64,000 nt of DNA from Streptomyces fulvoviolaceus (lineage in GTDB: Bacteria; Actinomycetota; Actinomycetes; Streptomycetales; Streptomycetaceae). Positions 53,386-62,609 of the stretch are shown here, one piece after another (position 1 is the stretch's first letter; every line of letters starts with the position of its first letter). The notes under the pieces are model-generated. The model was not told the DNA's origin. It did no database searches and worked only from the letters and a program-made list of their open reading frames with translations. The stretch is taken from positions 124,001-188,000 of the forward strand of contig NZ_JOEY01000013.1 in NCBI RefSeq assembly GCF_000718165.1, read 5' to 3'. The position numbers and the translations under genes are program-made.

Positions 53386-54969
53386 CTACTCGGCCGCCAC
53401 CAACTCCTGCTCCTCCTTGCCCTGCTGAGGGGCCGACACCTTCCCCGGCAGGAACAGCGCGACGACGACCGCCCCGATCACCGCGACACCCGCTCCGCAC
53501 AGCGCGGTGACGTGCATCGCGTGCAGGAAGGCGTCGTTGGCCGGGCCGATGAGCGCCCTGCCTTCGGGGCCCAGCTTCGCGGCGACGCCGAGGGTCGCCT
53601 CGATGGACTCGCCCGCGGTGTGCCTGAGGCCCACGGGCAGCAGGCCGAGCTTGTCCTCGATGCCGGTGCGGTACGCCGCGGACAGCACCGATCCCAGTAC
53701 GGCGATGCCGAGCGCCCCGCCGACCTGGCGGAAGGTGTTGCTGAGGGCGGAGGCGGAACCGGCCTTCTCACGCGGCAGGGCCTGCATGATGACGACGCTG
53801 ACCGGCGTCATGATGTGCGCCATGCCGGTGCCCATGAGGAAGAAGACGACCTCCAGGACCCAGATCGGCGTGTCCGCCTCGAACCCGGCGAACGCGGCCA
53901 GCATCGCGGCGATGAGCAGCATGCCCGCGGTGGTCGTGGCCCGGTTCCCGAAGCGGTCGACGAGCAGCCGGGCCCGCGGCGCGAAGATCATCTGGGCGGC
54001 GGCCAGCGGCAGCATCAACAGGCCGGTCTGCAGTGGCGAGTAGCCGCGCACGCTCTGGGTGTAGAAGACCGAGAAGAAGGTCACGCCCATCAGCGCGAAG
54101 AAGACCAGCGCGATGGCGGCGATCGCGGCCGAGAAGACCTTGCTCTTGAAGTACGTGACGTCGACGGACGGATGGTCGCTGCGCTTCTCGAACACCACGA
54201 ACGCGACGAGTACGGCGAGACCGGCGCCGATGGTCGCGAGGACCTGCGGGTCGGTGAAGTCGGCGAGCTGGCCGCCCTTGATGATGCCGTAGACGAGCAG
54301 GACGAGGCCGACGACGGACAGTACGACGCCGACGGGGTCGATCCGGCCCGGGTTCGGGTCACGGGAGTCGGGCACCAGCCACAGCATCAGCGCGAGGGCG
54401 ATCAGCACGATCGGCACGTTGATGAGGAAGACAGAGCCCCACCAGAAGTGGTCGAGCAGGACGCCGCCGGTGATGGGCCCGATGGCGATGGCGAGGCCGA
54501 CGCCGCCCGCCCAGATGCCGATGGCCTTGGGCTGCTCCTCGCGCTCGAAGACGTTCATGAGGACGGCGAGGGTGGCCGGCATCACGAAGGCGGCGCCGAG
54601 GCCCATCACCGCGCGGAAGGTGATCAGCTCGCCGGGCGAGCCCGAGGAGGCGGCCAGCGCGGAGCCGATGCCGAACACGACGAGGCCGCCGAGCAGGACC
54701 CGCTTGCGGCCGAGCCGGTCGCCGAGCAGGCCGGCGGTGAACAGGAGGCCCGCGAAGACCAGGGTGTAGGCGTTGATCGCCCATTCCAGCTCGCTCTGGG
54801 TGGCGCCCAGGCCCGTCGGGGCGGGGGTCGAGATCGTCTTGATCGCGACGTTCAGGATCGAGTTGTCGAGCACCACGATCAGCAGGCTCAGCATCAGTAC
54901 GCCGAGGATCGCCCAGCGGCGCCGGTGCACCGCCTCCGGTATGCGGGATTCAGGGACTGCGGTAGTCAT
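53386..54969 (-). CDS. DHA2 family MFS drug exporter (14 TM)
   Basis: EmrB/QacA-type proton-driven exporter of 527 aa. It opens [28 protein letters not shown], with D-N-S-I-L-N-V-A as the DHA2 motif. [23 protein letters not shown] is motif A, and a 14-helix pattern is visible, including the extra pair in the middle and a long C-terminal domain. ATG 54969 gives MTTAVPES; the upstream in-frame ATG at 55002 falls in the operator. It forms an operon with the TetR gene downstream. Confidence 0.9.
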   Translation of the reverse strand: MTTAVPESRIPEAVHRRRWAILGVLMLSLLIVVLDNSILNVAIKTISTPAPTGLGATQSELEWAINAYTLVFAGLLFTAGLLGDRLGRKRVLLGGLVVFGIGSALAASSGSPGELITFRAVMGLGAAFVMPATLAVLMNVFEREEQPKAIGIWAGGVGLAIAIGPITGGVLLDHFWWGSVFLINVPIVLIALALMLWLVPDSRDPNPGRIDPVGVVLSVVGLVLLVYGIIKGGQLADFTDPQVLATIGAGLAVLVAFVVFEKRSDHPSVDVTYFKSKVFSAAIAAIALVFFALMGVTFFSVFYTQSVRGYSPLQTGLLMLPLAAAQMIFAPRARLLVDRFGNRATTTAGMLLIAAMLAAFAGFEADTPIWVLEVVFFLMGTGMAHIMTPVSVVIMQALPREKAGSASALSNTFRQVGGALGIAVLGSVLSAAYRTGIEDKLGLLPVGLRHTAGESIEATLGVAAKLGPEGRALIGPANDAFLHAMHVTALCGAGVAVIGAVVVALFLPGKVSAPQQGKEEQELVAAE

Positions 54970-54991
54970 ACGGTCGAGCCTAAGCCTATTT

Positions 54992-55014
54992 CGATACGGC
55001 ACCGTCTCGTATCG
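54992..55014. promoter_or_regulatory. TetR-type operator upstream of DHA2 pump
   Basis: CGATACG-N9-CGTATCG, perfect 7-bp arms. Inside it lies the shorter palindrome ACGG-CA-CCGT. The pattern GAtACGG..CCGTcTC resembles known TetR sites of multidrug pump operons. It is 23 nt upstream of the pump ATG at 54969. Confidence 0.6.
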
Positions 55015-55164
55015 TAAATCTTTTACCCGCCTCTTACGTGCCGCTCCTCCGTGCCGTGTCGATCACAGGGGGCTCCCCTAGCCCTCTCTGGCACGAGGTG
55101 CCACCATGGAGGTGATCCGGGGACGCCGTAAGGGTGCCTCGAGATGACTGAAGGAGCCGTTGCA

Positions 55165-56049
55165 ATGACGCAGCTTTCGGCTGCCCAGACCGGTCAGCAC
55201 GGTCAGAACACCACCTCCGACGGCAGCAAGGCGCTGTACGGAGGCAAGGGCACACGCCGTATCACCGTCCGCGACATCGCCCTCGCCAAGGAGCGGGGCG
55301 AGAAGTGGCCCATGCTCACGGCCTACGACTCGATGACCGCGTCCGTCTTCGACGAGTCCGGGATCCCCGTGATGCTCGTCGGCGACTCGGCGGGCAACTG
55401 CCACCTCGGGTACGAGACCACCGTGCCCGTCACCCTCGACGAGATGACGATGCTGTCGGCGGCCGTGGTGCGTGGCACGTCCCGCGCCCTGATCGTCGCC
55501 GACCTGCCCTTCGGGTCCTACCAGGAGGGGCCGGTGCAGGCGCTGCGCTCGGCGACCCGGCTGGTGAAGGAGGCCGGGGTCGGGGCGGTGAAGCTGGAGG
55601 GCGGCGAGCGTTCGCACGATCAGATCCGGCTGCTGGTGGAGTCCGGGATCCCGGTCATGGCGCACATCGGGCTGACCCCGCAGTCCGTCAACGCGATGGG
55701 CTATCGCGTGCAGGGGCGGGGCGAGGAAGCCGCCCAGCAGCTGCTGCGGGACGCGAAGGCCGTGCAGGACGCGGGGGCGTTCGCGGTGGTGCTGGAGCTG
55801 GTTCCGGCGGAGCTGGCGGCGGAGGTGACGCGTGTCCTCCACATCCCGACGGTCGGCATCGGCGCCGGAGCGGAGACGGATGCGCAGGTGCTGGTATGGA
55901 CCGACATGCTCGGTCTTACCGGCGGGCGGGTCCCCAAGTTCGTGAAGCAGTACGCGAATCTGCGTGAGGTGATGGGGAGCGCGGCGAAGGCGTTCGCGGA
56001 GGATGTCGTCGGCGGGACGTTCCCGCTCGAGGAGCACTCCGTCCACTAG
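55165..56049 (+). CDS. panB: 3-methyl-2-oxobutanoate hydroxymethyltransferase
   Basis: First enzyme of pantothenate synthesis, converting 2-oxoisovalerate plus methylene-tetrahydrofolate to ketopantoate. The chain of 294 aa has TAYDSMTASVFDESGIPVMLVGDSAGNCHLGY with the metal Asp of VGDS, then VKLEGGE (Glu/Lys), MAHIGLTPQSVN and GIGAGAETDAQVLVWTDMLGLT. ATG 55165 is preferred to ATG 55144 because GAAGGAG is 8 nt upstream. It is followed by a large inverted repeat that probably ends transcription. Confidence 0.94.
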   Translation: MTQLSAAQTGQHGQNTTSDGSKALYGGKGTRRITVRDIALAKERGEKWPMLTAYDSMTASVFDESGIPVMLVGDSAGNCHLGYETTVPVTLDEMTMLSAAVVRGTSRALIVADLPFGSYQEGPVQALRSATRLVKEAGVGAVKLEGGERSHDQIRLLVESGIPVMAHIGLTPQSVNAMGYRVQGRGEEAAQQLLRDAKAVQDAGAFAVVLELVPAELAAEVTRVLHIPTVGIGAGAETDAQVLVWTDMLGLTGGRVPKFVKQYANLREVMGSAAKAFAEDVVGGTFPLEEHSVH

Positions 56050-56112
56050 AGCCACAGTGGCACCAAGGCGGCCCGCCGATCTTCCCCCGTCGGCGGGCTG
56101 CTGCCATTTTTT

Positions 56113-56299
56113 CTCGCCCCCGCCGCCCCTACCCGTCCCATCCTGGGGGCTGCCGCCCCCAGACCCCCGCTTCGGCCTGAACGGCCTCGTCCTCAAACGC
56201 CGGACAGGCTAAAAATTCAGCCCCTCCGGCGTTTGAGGAGCGGGGGTCCAGGGGGCAGAGCCCCCTGGGGATGGGACGGGTAGGGGCGGCGGGGGCGAG
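56113..56299. repeat. modular inverted-repeat element, full copy
   Basis: Left arm 56113-56143 (starting CTCGCCCCCGCCGCCCCTAC) pairs perfectly over 31 bp with the right arm 56269-56299. The enclosed core holds CCTCAAACGCCGGA (56191-56204) with TCCGGCGTTTGAGG (56225-56238), and GACCCCC/GGGGGTC around it. The core matches that at 49853-49935 and the arms match the 10-kb hairpin. It fills the 329-nt gap between panB and the ABC genes and can serve as the panB terminator. Confidence 0.82.
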
Positions 56300-56378
56300 G
56301 AACGCATGTCGGGGGTCTGTCGGTGGGTGTCGGCGGGCTGTCGGTGGTTTGTCGGTGGCCCCTGACACCGTCATCGGC

Positions 56379-57404
56379 ATGACGCGAATCGACAACAACC
56401 CCAACGGCGGGAGCATCGCCGTATCCGTGCGGGGGCTGGTCAAGCACTACGGCGAGACCAAGGCGCTGGACGGCGTCGACCTGGACGTGCGTGAGGGCAC
56501 CGTGATGGGTGTGCTCGGGCCGAACGGGGCCGGCAAGACCACCCTCGTACGGATACTGTCCACCCTCCTCGTCCCCGACGCCGGGCAGGCGACCGTCGCC
56601 GGCTACGACGTCGTACGGCAGCCGCGGCAGCTCAGGCGGGTCATCGGGCTCACCGGGCAGTACGCCTCCGTCGACGAGAAGCTCCCCGGCTGGGAGAACC
56701 TCTACATGATCGGGCGGCTGCTCGACCTGCCCCGCAAGGACGCCCGCGCAAGGGCCGACGAACTGCTGGAGCGGTTCTCGCTCACCGACGCGGCCAAGCG
56801 CCCGGCGAGCACGTACTCCGGCGGTATGCGGCGCCGGCTCGACCTCGCCGCGTCGATGATCGGGCACCCCGCTGTCCTCTTCCTGGACGAGCCCACCACC
56901 GGCCTGGACCCCCGCACCCGCAACGAGGTGTGGGACGAGGTCAAGCGGATGGTCGGGGAGGGGGTCACCGTCCTGCTCACCACGCAGTACATGGAGGAGG
57001 CCGAGCAGCTCGCCTCCGAGCTGACCGTCGTGGACCGCGGCCAGGTCATCGCGAACGGCGCCATCGAGGAGCTGAAGGCGAAGGTCGGCGGCCGCGCCCT
57101 GCGGGTCCGCCCGGCCGACCCCATGCAGCTGCGGCCGCTCGCCGCCGCGCTCGACGAGCTGGGCATCACCGGGCTCGCCACCACGACGGTGGACGCCGCC
57201 CGGGGCGACGTACTCGTGCCGATCCTCAGCGACGAACAGCTGACCGCCGTGGTCAACGCGGTCACCGCGCGCGGCATCACGCTCTCCTCCATCACCACCG
57301 AACTGCCCAGCCTGGACGAGGTGTTCCTGTCGCTCACCGGCCACCGTGCCAGTGCCCCGCAGGACGCCACGCCCGCCGACACCCGCGAGGAGGTCGCCGT
57401 ATGA
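56379..57404 (+). CDS. ABC exporter ATPase (daunorubicin-resistance DrrA type)
   Basis: ATP-binding subunit of 341 aa. Walker A GPNGAGKT is near residues 47-54, the Q-loop in LTGQYASVDEKLPGWENL, signature Y-S-G-G-M-R-R-R-L-D-L-A-A near 148, Walker B VLFLDEPTTGLDP near 169 and H-loop replaced by LLTTQYMEEAE, all normal for DrrA where Gln stands in the switch. A DUF4162-like C-terminus (ADPMQLRPLAAALDELG, PSLDEVFLSLTG) is also present. The stop overlaps the permease ATG. The family exports drugs or lipids; substrate unknown, since no biosynthetic cluster adjoins. Confidence 0.92.
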   Translation: MTRIDNNPNGGSIAVSVRGLVKHYGETKALDGVDLDVREGTVMGVLGPNGAGKTTLVRILSTLLVPDAGQATVAGYDVVRQPRQLRRVIGLTGQYASVDEKLPGWENLYMIGRLLDLPRKDARARADELLERFSLTDAAKRPASTYSGGMRRRLDLAASMIGHPAVLFLDEPTTGLDPRTRNEVWDEVKRMVGEGVTVLLTTQYMEEAEQLASELTVVDRGQVIANGAIEELKAKVGGRALRVRPADPMQLRPLAAALDELGITGLATTTVDAARGDVLVPILSDEQLTAVVNAVTARGITLSSITTELPSLDEVFLSLTGHRASAPQDATPADTREEVAV

Positions 57405-58213
57405 GCGCCGCCACTGCCACCGTCACCGCCGACGCCCGCATCCCGCTGCGCGGTCATCTGCGCCACACCGGTGCCCTCGTCCGCCGCAACCTGCTGTGGA
57501 TCCGGCAGGACCCGGAGTCGATGTTCGACGCCATCCTCTTTCCGGTCATCTTCACCCTGCTGTTCGTGTACGTCTTCGGCGGCTCCATCGGGCAGTCGCT
57601 CGGCGGCGGACAGGAGGCGTACGTGCAGTACGTCGTGCCGGGCCTGATGGCCATGATGGGCATGAACATGGCTCAGGGCGTCGGCACCGGCTTCAACACG
57701 GACTTCAACTCCGGTGTCATGGACCGCTTCCGGTCCCTGCCGATCGGCCGCGGCTCGGTGCTGTTCGCGAAGATCGCGGTCGAGGTGCTGCGGATGCTGT
57801 TCGCGACCGTGATCCTGATGATCGTCGGTGTCCTCGTGGGCTTCGACATCACCAACTGGGCCGGTCTGCTTGCCTCCGTGGGGCTGTCCGCGGTGTTCGG
57901 CTCGGCGCTGATGTGGGTGTTCCTCACGCTCGGCGTGATCATGAAGAGCGCGCAGTCCGTGCAGGCGATGGGCTTCCTGGTGCTGATGCCGCTGCAGTTC
58001 GGCTCGTCGATCTTCGCGCCGACCCAGTCGATGCCGGGCTGGTTGCAGGCGTTCACCGACTACAACCCGCTCTCCGCGCTCGCGGACTCGGCCCGCGGCC
58101 TGATGGTGGGCGGCCCGGTGGCACACGACCTGTGGCTGACCCTCGGCTGGTCGGCGGCGATCACGGCGGTGATGGCGCCGGTCGCCATCCACAAGTTCCG
58201 CACCAAGAACTGA
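57401..58213 (+). CDS. ABC-2 type permease (DrrB type)
   Basis: Membrane subunit of 270 aa with six helices and the ABC-2 outline: cytoplasmic start TGALVRRNLLWIRQDPESMFDAILFPVIF (with the DrrB coupling helix), YVVPGLMAMMGMNMAQGV, MDRFRSLPIGRGSVLFAKI and the conserved LMPLQFGSSIFAPTQSMPGWLQAFTDYNPL near the C-terminus. It pairs with the ATPase encoded immediately upstream (4-nt overlap). It converges with the AfsR-like regulator gene 31 nt away. Confidence 0.92.
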   Translation: MSAATATVTADARIPLRGHLRHTGALVRRNLLWIRQDPESMFDAILFPVIFTLLFVYVFGGSIGQSLGGGQEAYVQYVVPGLMAMMGMNMAQGVGTGFNTDFNSGVMDRFRSLPIGRGSVLFAKIAVEVLRMLFATVILMIVGVLVGFDITNWAGLLASVGLSAVFGSALMWVFLTLGVIMKSAQSVQAMGFLVLMPLQFGSSIFAPTQSMPGWLQAFTDYNPLSALADSARGLMVGGPVAHDLWLTLGWSAAITAVMAPVAIHKFRTKN

Positions 58214-58244
58214 CCCCGGCCGGCCTACGACACGTCGGTCCGCG

Positions 58245-61200
58245 TCAGACCAGGGCGGCGGCCTCCTCCACGGAGAGGCCGCCGCCTTCCGTGTACGCGG
58301 CCTCGTACGCCTCGTCGCCGAGTACCGCGCGCAGGGCCCGCTTGGCCCTGGTGTACATCTCGCGCTCGACGGTCGTCGCGACATGGCCGGGCGGCAGCTG
58401 CGCGTCCCCGGCGCCGACGCACCGGGCGCCGTCGCGGGCGCGGCTGCCGCCGTCGAGGGCGGCGAGGGCGACCGCGGCGATGTGCAGGTACATGGTGCGC
58501 ATGTGGGGGGCGATGGCCTGGGACAGCGGGTCCTGGGCCTTCTCCAGTGCCCGGCGGGCCTTGTCCAGGCACTCCTCGTGGCGGCCGTCGACCGCCTCCA
58601 GCCAGGCCTCCGAGCCGAGGATGAAGGCGTCGAAGATGACGAAGTGGGAGATGGCGAACTGCTCGCGCAGCAGCCGGAGTTGCTCGCGCGCCTCGAGGAT
58701 GCGGCCGGTCAGACCGAGCCGGGCGGCGAGGAACATCCGGGCGGCGGGCATCGCCTCGTTGCTGCCCCCACCGTCCTGCCGGTCGATCACCCCGCGCAGC
58801 AGGAGTTCGCCGCGCTCCGCCTCTCCGGTCTCCAGCAGGGCGCTGCCCAGACGGGCGCTCAGCACCGCCACCTGGGCACGGGCGCCGAGCCGTTCGGCCC
58901 GCTCGATCGCCGCCTCGTAGTCGGCGACGGCCGCCTCCCACTCGCCCTTGCGTTCGTCGGCCTCGGCGCGTGCGGCGAGGGCGTCGGCGGTGCCCCACAG
59001 GTCCTCGAGGCGCTCGTAGATCTCCAGCGACTCCTCGGCGTCGCGGGTGGCGTCGCCCGCCCAGTCGCTGCGGTTGGCGAGGATGTTGGCGCGCATCTGG
59101 AGGGAGGCGGCGAGCTCCCACTCGTAGCCGGGCGTGCTGCGGCAGGTGTCCACGGTGGCGTCGATGACGGTGCGCAGCCGCTCCATGTTCCCGGTGAGCA
59201 TGACGGCGAAGAACCACAGGTAGCCGGGGCTGCGGCAGGTCTGCGGCATGCCGGGCTCATAGGTCTCGGTGATGGCGCGCAGTTTCGCCTGCGCCTGCGG
59301 GGTCTGCCAGGCGTCCAACTCGGTGTCCATGGAGGCGAGATGGACGAGGTGGAGGTCGCGCCGGGCCTCTTCGAGGAGCTCGCCGGTCCACGGGGGCGGG
59401 CCGTCCGTGCAGCGTTCCCACACCGGTTCGGCGCGGCGGACGGGCTCAGCGAAGGGGTCAGGGCCGAGGGCCATGACCTCGCGGGACCAGTTGCGGGACT
59501 CGATGCGCAGGTCACGCATCTGCCAGTACCGGGCCAGCGACAGGATCAGACACAGCCCTTCCTGCTCGTCACGCTCGGCGACGGCCCGGCGCAGGGCGGT
59601 GCGGAGGTTCTCGTACTCGCGCTCCAGCAGTTCGATGGCGGCGAGCTGGCCGGGGCCGCGCAGCAACGGGTCGGTGGCGCGGGCGAGTTCGCGGTAGTAC
59701 GTCAGATGCGCGCGCTCGGTCTCCGTACGCCGCCCCGCCTCGTCGAGCCGCTCGCCCGCGTACTCGGCGACGGTTTCGAGGAGCCGGTAGCGCATCGCGC
59801 CGTCGCCCGAAGGGGCCGCCACCACAAGGGACTTGTCGACCAGCGAGCCGAGCGCGTCCAGGACGGCCGGCCCGCACACGGCCTCGGCGGCGGCGAGGTC
59901 ACAGCCGCCGGCGAAGACGGACAGGCGTGGCAGCACGTCCCGTTCGCCTTCGTCCAACAGCTCCCAGGACCAGTCGACGACGGCTCTCAGCGTCTGCTGA
60001 CGCGGCAGAACGGTACGGCTGCCGGAGGTGAGCAGCCGGAAGCGGTCGTCGAGCCGGTCGGCGATCTGACGTGGCGTCAACATCCGTAGCCGGGCGGCCG
60101 CGAGCTCGATGGCGAGCGGCAGACCGTCGAGCCGCCGGCAGATCTCGGCACAGGCCTCGGGGTCGTCCTCGACCCGGAAGCCGGGACGGGCAGCGGCACC
60201 GCGGTCGGCGAGCAGCCGCAGGGCGACCGGCTCGGGCAGCGGCTCCACCGGTCGCAGCAACTCCCCCGGTACGCCCAGGGGTTCACGGCTGGTGGCCAGC
60301 ACCGTCAGCCCCGGGCAGCGCTCCAGCAGCTCCTCGACGAGCCGGGCGGCCGCGTCCACGACATGCTCGCAGTTGTCGAGGACGATCAGCATCCGCCGCC
60401 TGCCGCAGTGCTCGGCGAGCCGCTCGACGGGATCGTCGTGCCGCTCGGTCCCGGCCCGCAGCGCCTCCGCCCCGGCGCCGTACAGCACGGTCTCGCGCGC
60501 TCCGACGGCGGTCAGCACGGCCTCCGGTACAGCCTCGGGGTCGTCGACGGGCGCGAGCTCGGCCAGCCACACCCCGCCCCGGACCGCGTCCCGCACGGTC
60601 TCCGCGGCCTCCTGCGACAACCGCGTCTTCCCGGCCCCACCAGGCCCGAGCAGCGTCACGAGCCGGGCCGCGGCGAGGTCGCCCCGGATGGTCTCGATGT
60701 CGGCCTCGCGTCCGACGAAGGAGGTGAGACGGGCGCGGAGGTTGCCCGGCGGGGTGGGGAGGGGGTCGGCGGCGGGAGTGGGGGCGGCGGATCCGAGGGC
60801 CGCGTCGGCGGGGACGCCCGTCCCGTCACCTGAGGGGCCGCGATCGCTCGCCGACCCGGGCGGCGGGGCGGACTCGCCCGTGCCGGGGACTGCAGTGCCC
60901 GCCCCGGAGGCGCCGGGCGTCCCGGCGGTCCGGGAGTCCGAGTCCTGCCGCCACCCGCCCGCGCCGACGCCGGGCCGCGGGTCGAGGCCGCCGGGCCGTG
61001 CGGCCTCCTGTGCCCCGCTCCTCCCCCACTGCCGCTGCCACTGCCCGTCCGCAGCCCCGCCGCCGCCCCGTCCGGCCGCACCCGGCGTCTGCGGATGGAG
61101 CAACTCCCCGTGCAGCGCCCTCAGTTCCGGCCCCGGGTCCGCCCCGAGCTGCTCCGCCAGCAGCTGTCGTACGTCCTCGTAGGCGGCCAGGGCCTCCGCC

Positions 61201-61817
61201 GTGCGGCCCGCGTCGCGCAGGGCGCGCAGGCGCAGGGTCTGGAGGGACTCGTCCAGGGGGTGGCTGTCGCACAGGGCGGTCAGTTCGGGCAGGGACTGCT
61301 CGGCGTGGCCGAGGGCGAGGGCGGCGGTGTGGCGGGCCCGCAGCGCGTCGAGGCGCCTGGTCTCCCAGCGGGCCGCCTCGGCGGTGCGGTCGGGGAGGTC
61401 GGCGAGGGCGGGCCCGCGCCACAGGGCAAGGGCGTCGTCGAGGACGCCGGCCGCCTTGGCCGGGTCGCCGTCGGCCAGGGCGCGCGTGCCGTCGCCGGCC
61501 AGCCGCTCGAAACGGTGCAGATCGATGTCGTCCGGCGCGGCGGTCAGCCGGTAGCCGCCGTCCACCGAGGCGACCGCGTCCGCGCCGAGCGCCCGGCGCA
61601 GCCGGCCCACCAGCGCCTGCAGCGCACCCGTCGCGTCGGCGGGCGGATCCGCGTCCCACACCTCGTCCACCAGGACGCTCGCCGGAACGGTGCGGCCGGG
61701 GCGCAGGGCGAGAACGGTCAGCAGGGCACGCAGCCGCGCGCCGCCGACCGGGACGGACGTACCGTCGGGACGGAGTACCTGGGTGGTGCCGAGGATGCGA
61801 TAGCGCACGGGGTCCAT
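58245..61817 (-). CDS. large AfsR-like BTAD/NB-ARC/TPR regulator
   Basis: Regulator of 1190 aa. Domains in order: OmpR-type winged helix (about 5-95, YRILGTTQVLRPDGTSVPVGGARLRALL), BTAD helical domain (about 95-245), a disordered Gly/Pro/Ala linker (about 248-360), NB-ARC ATPase (about 362-650; P-loop LLGPGGAGKTRL, then MLIVLDNCEHVVDAA and TSREPLGVPGE), and a TPR-like helical C-terminus (about 700-1180). This is the AfsR/SARP large form, sometimes an activator of secondary metabolism. No metabolic cluster is in the window, so its targets are unknown. The start ATG 61817 matches the winged helix. Confidence 0.9.
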   Translation of the reverse strand: MDPVRYRILGTTQVLRPDGTSVPVGGARLRALLTVLALRPGRTVPASVLVDEVWDADPPADATGALQALVGRLRRALGADAVASVDGGYRLTAAPDDIDLHRFERLAGDGTRALADGDPAKAAGVLDDALALWRGPALADLPDRTAEAARWETRRLDALRARHTAALALGHAEQSLPELTALCDSHPLDESLQTLRLRALRDAGRTAEALAAYEDVRQLLAEQLGADPGPELRALHGELLHPQTPGAAGRGGGGAADGQWQRQWGRSGAQEAARPGGLDPRPGVGAGGWRQDSDSRTAGTPGASGAGTAVPGTGESAPPPGSASDRGPSGDGTGVPADAALGSAAPTPAADPLPTPPGNLRARLTSFVGREADIETIRGDLAAARLVTLLGPGGAGKTRLSQEAAETVRDAVRGGVWLAELAPVDDPEAVPEAVLTAVGARETVLYGAGAEALRAGTERHDDPVERLAEHCGRRRMLIVLDNCEHVVDAAARLVEELLERCPGLTVLATSREPLGVPGELLRPVEPLPEPVALRLLADRGAAARPGFRVEDDPEACAEICRRLDGLPLAIELAAARLRMLTPRQIADRLDDRFRLLTSGSRTVLPRQQTLRAVVDWSWELLDEGERDVLPRLSVFAGGCDLAAAEAVCGPAVLDALGSLVDKSLVVAAPSGDGAMRYRLLETVAEYAGERLDEAGRRTETERAHLTYYRELARATDPLLRGPGQLAAIELLEREYENLRTALRRAVAERDEQEGLCLILSLARYWQMRDLRIESRNWSREVMALGPDPFAEPVRRAEPVWERCTDGPPPWTGELLEEARRDLHLVHLASMDTELDAWQTPQAQAKLRAITETYEPGMPQTCRSPGYLWFFAVMLTGNMERLRTVIDATVDTCRSTPGYEWELAASLQMRANILANRSDWAGDATRDAEESLEIYERLEDLWGTADALAARAEADERKGEWEAAVADYEAAIERAERLGARAQVAVLSARLGSALLETGEAERGELLLRGVIDRQDGGGSNEAMPAARMFLAARLGLTGRILEAREQLRLLREQFAISHFVIFDAFILGSEAWLEAVDGRHEECLDKARRALEKAQDPLSQAIAPHMRTMYLHIAAVALAALDGGSRARDGARCVGAGDAQLPPGHVATTVEREMYTRAKRALRAVLGDEAYEAAYTEGGGLSVEEAAALV

Positions 61818-61874
61818 TGTCTCTGGTGGCGTAGGGGCCGGTCACGGGGTTCCCGGGGCAGGGGTGTCGGCTGA

Positions 61875-62504
61875 TCAGCTCCTGCTCAGCGTGGCCAGCA
61901 GGGCGGCGAGGGCGCCGTCCGGGAGGCCCTCGGTCTCCGCGCCCTGGGCGGCCCCCTCATGGGAGATCCCGCAGGCCTCGCGGACGGCGTACGACAGCCA
62001 CGAGTCGGTGTCCGGGACCTCCAGGGTGGCCACGACGCCCGCGTCGGACCGCTCGCGTCCGCCGCCGAACCACTTCGGGCACTCGTCCACCGACCGCAGC
62101 CACCGTCGCCCGGGCACCGGCTCCCACGTGCCCGGTCCGTTCTCACCGTACGCCTGGGTCACGACCTGGAGGCACCGCACCCGGCCGCGGACCTCGGGCA
62201 GCCTGCCGCCGTGCGTCTCGACGGTGAGAAGGCCGACGCGACGGATCCGGTCCCCCGGCCCCACCCCTTCGGGCAGCCCGACGACGAGGCCGCTCTCCTC
62301 GCGCAGCACCCGCCCCGACCCCTCGTCGCCCCGCACCTCGTCCACCGGCCCTGCGATCTTCGTGAGCTGGTCGTGCCAGCCGCCGCCCAACACGTCGTCC
62401 GCGTCGCTGAACAGCAGCGGCCAGCTCACCTCGTCCCCCACCGAGAACGGCGTACCGCAGCACTCCATCTGCCAGTCCGCGTAGAACACATGCCAAAGCC
62501 CCAT
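61875..62504 (-). CDS. DUF6578-type conserved hypothetical protein
   Basis: Soluble protein of 209 aa that I recall as DUF6578, specific to actinobacteria. It begins GLWHVFYADWQMECCGTPFS, with a C-C pair, has VGDEVSWPLLFSDADD, and a C-terminal half with LQVVTQAYGENGPGTWEPVPG and a W-F-G motif. Function is unproven. ATG 62504 follows GGAAGGTGG; an ATG 15 nt upstream is the alternative. It is 57 nt upstream of the AfsR-like gene in the same direction and divergent from the M50 peptidase. Confidence 0.7.
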   Translation of the reverse strand: MGLWHVFYADWQMECCGTPFSVGDEVSWPLLFSDADDVLGGGWHDQLTKIAGPVDEVRGDEGSGRVLREESGLVVGLPEGVGPGDRIRRVGLLTVETHGGRLPEVRGRVRCLQVVTQAYGENGPGTWEPVPGRRWLRSVDECPKWFGGGRERSDAGVVATLEVPDTDSWLSYAVREACGISHEGAAQGAETEGLPDGALAALLATLSRS

Positions 62505-62609
62505 GGGACCACCTTCCATGGAACCCACGCCCCATCGCGAGACGTTTTCCCCGTACGCCCGGTACCGTCGGGCAGTCCCACCGCGCGCACGCACCGTCCA
62601 GGGAGCCCC

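Noticed and set aside
56379..61817. Edge of an antibiotic biosynthetic cluster
   Set aside because: No polyketide synthase, NRPS, terpene or tailoring genes appear in the window; the ABC exporter and AfsR-like regulator alone do not make a cluster.
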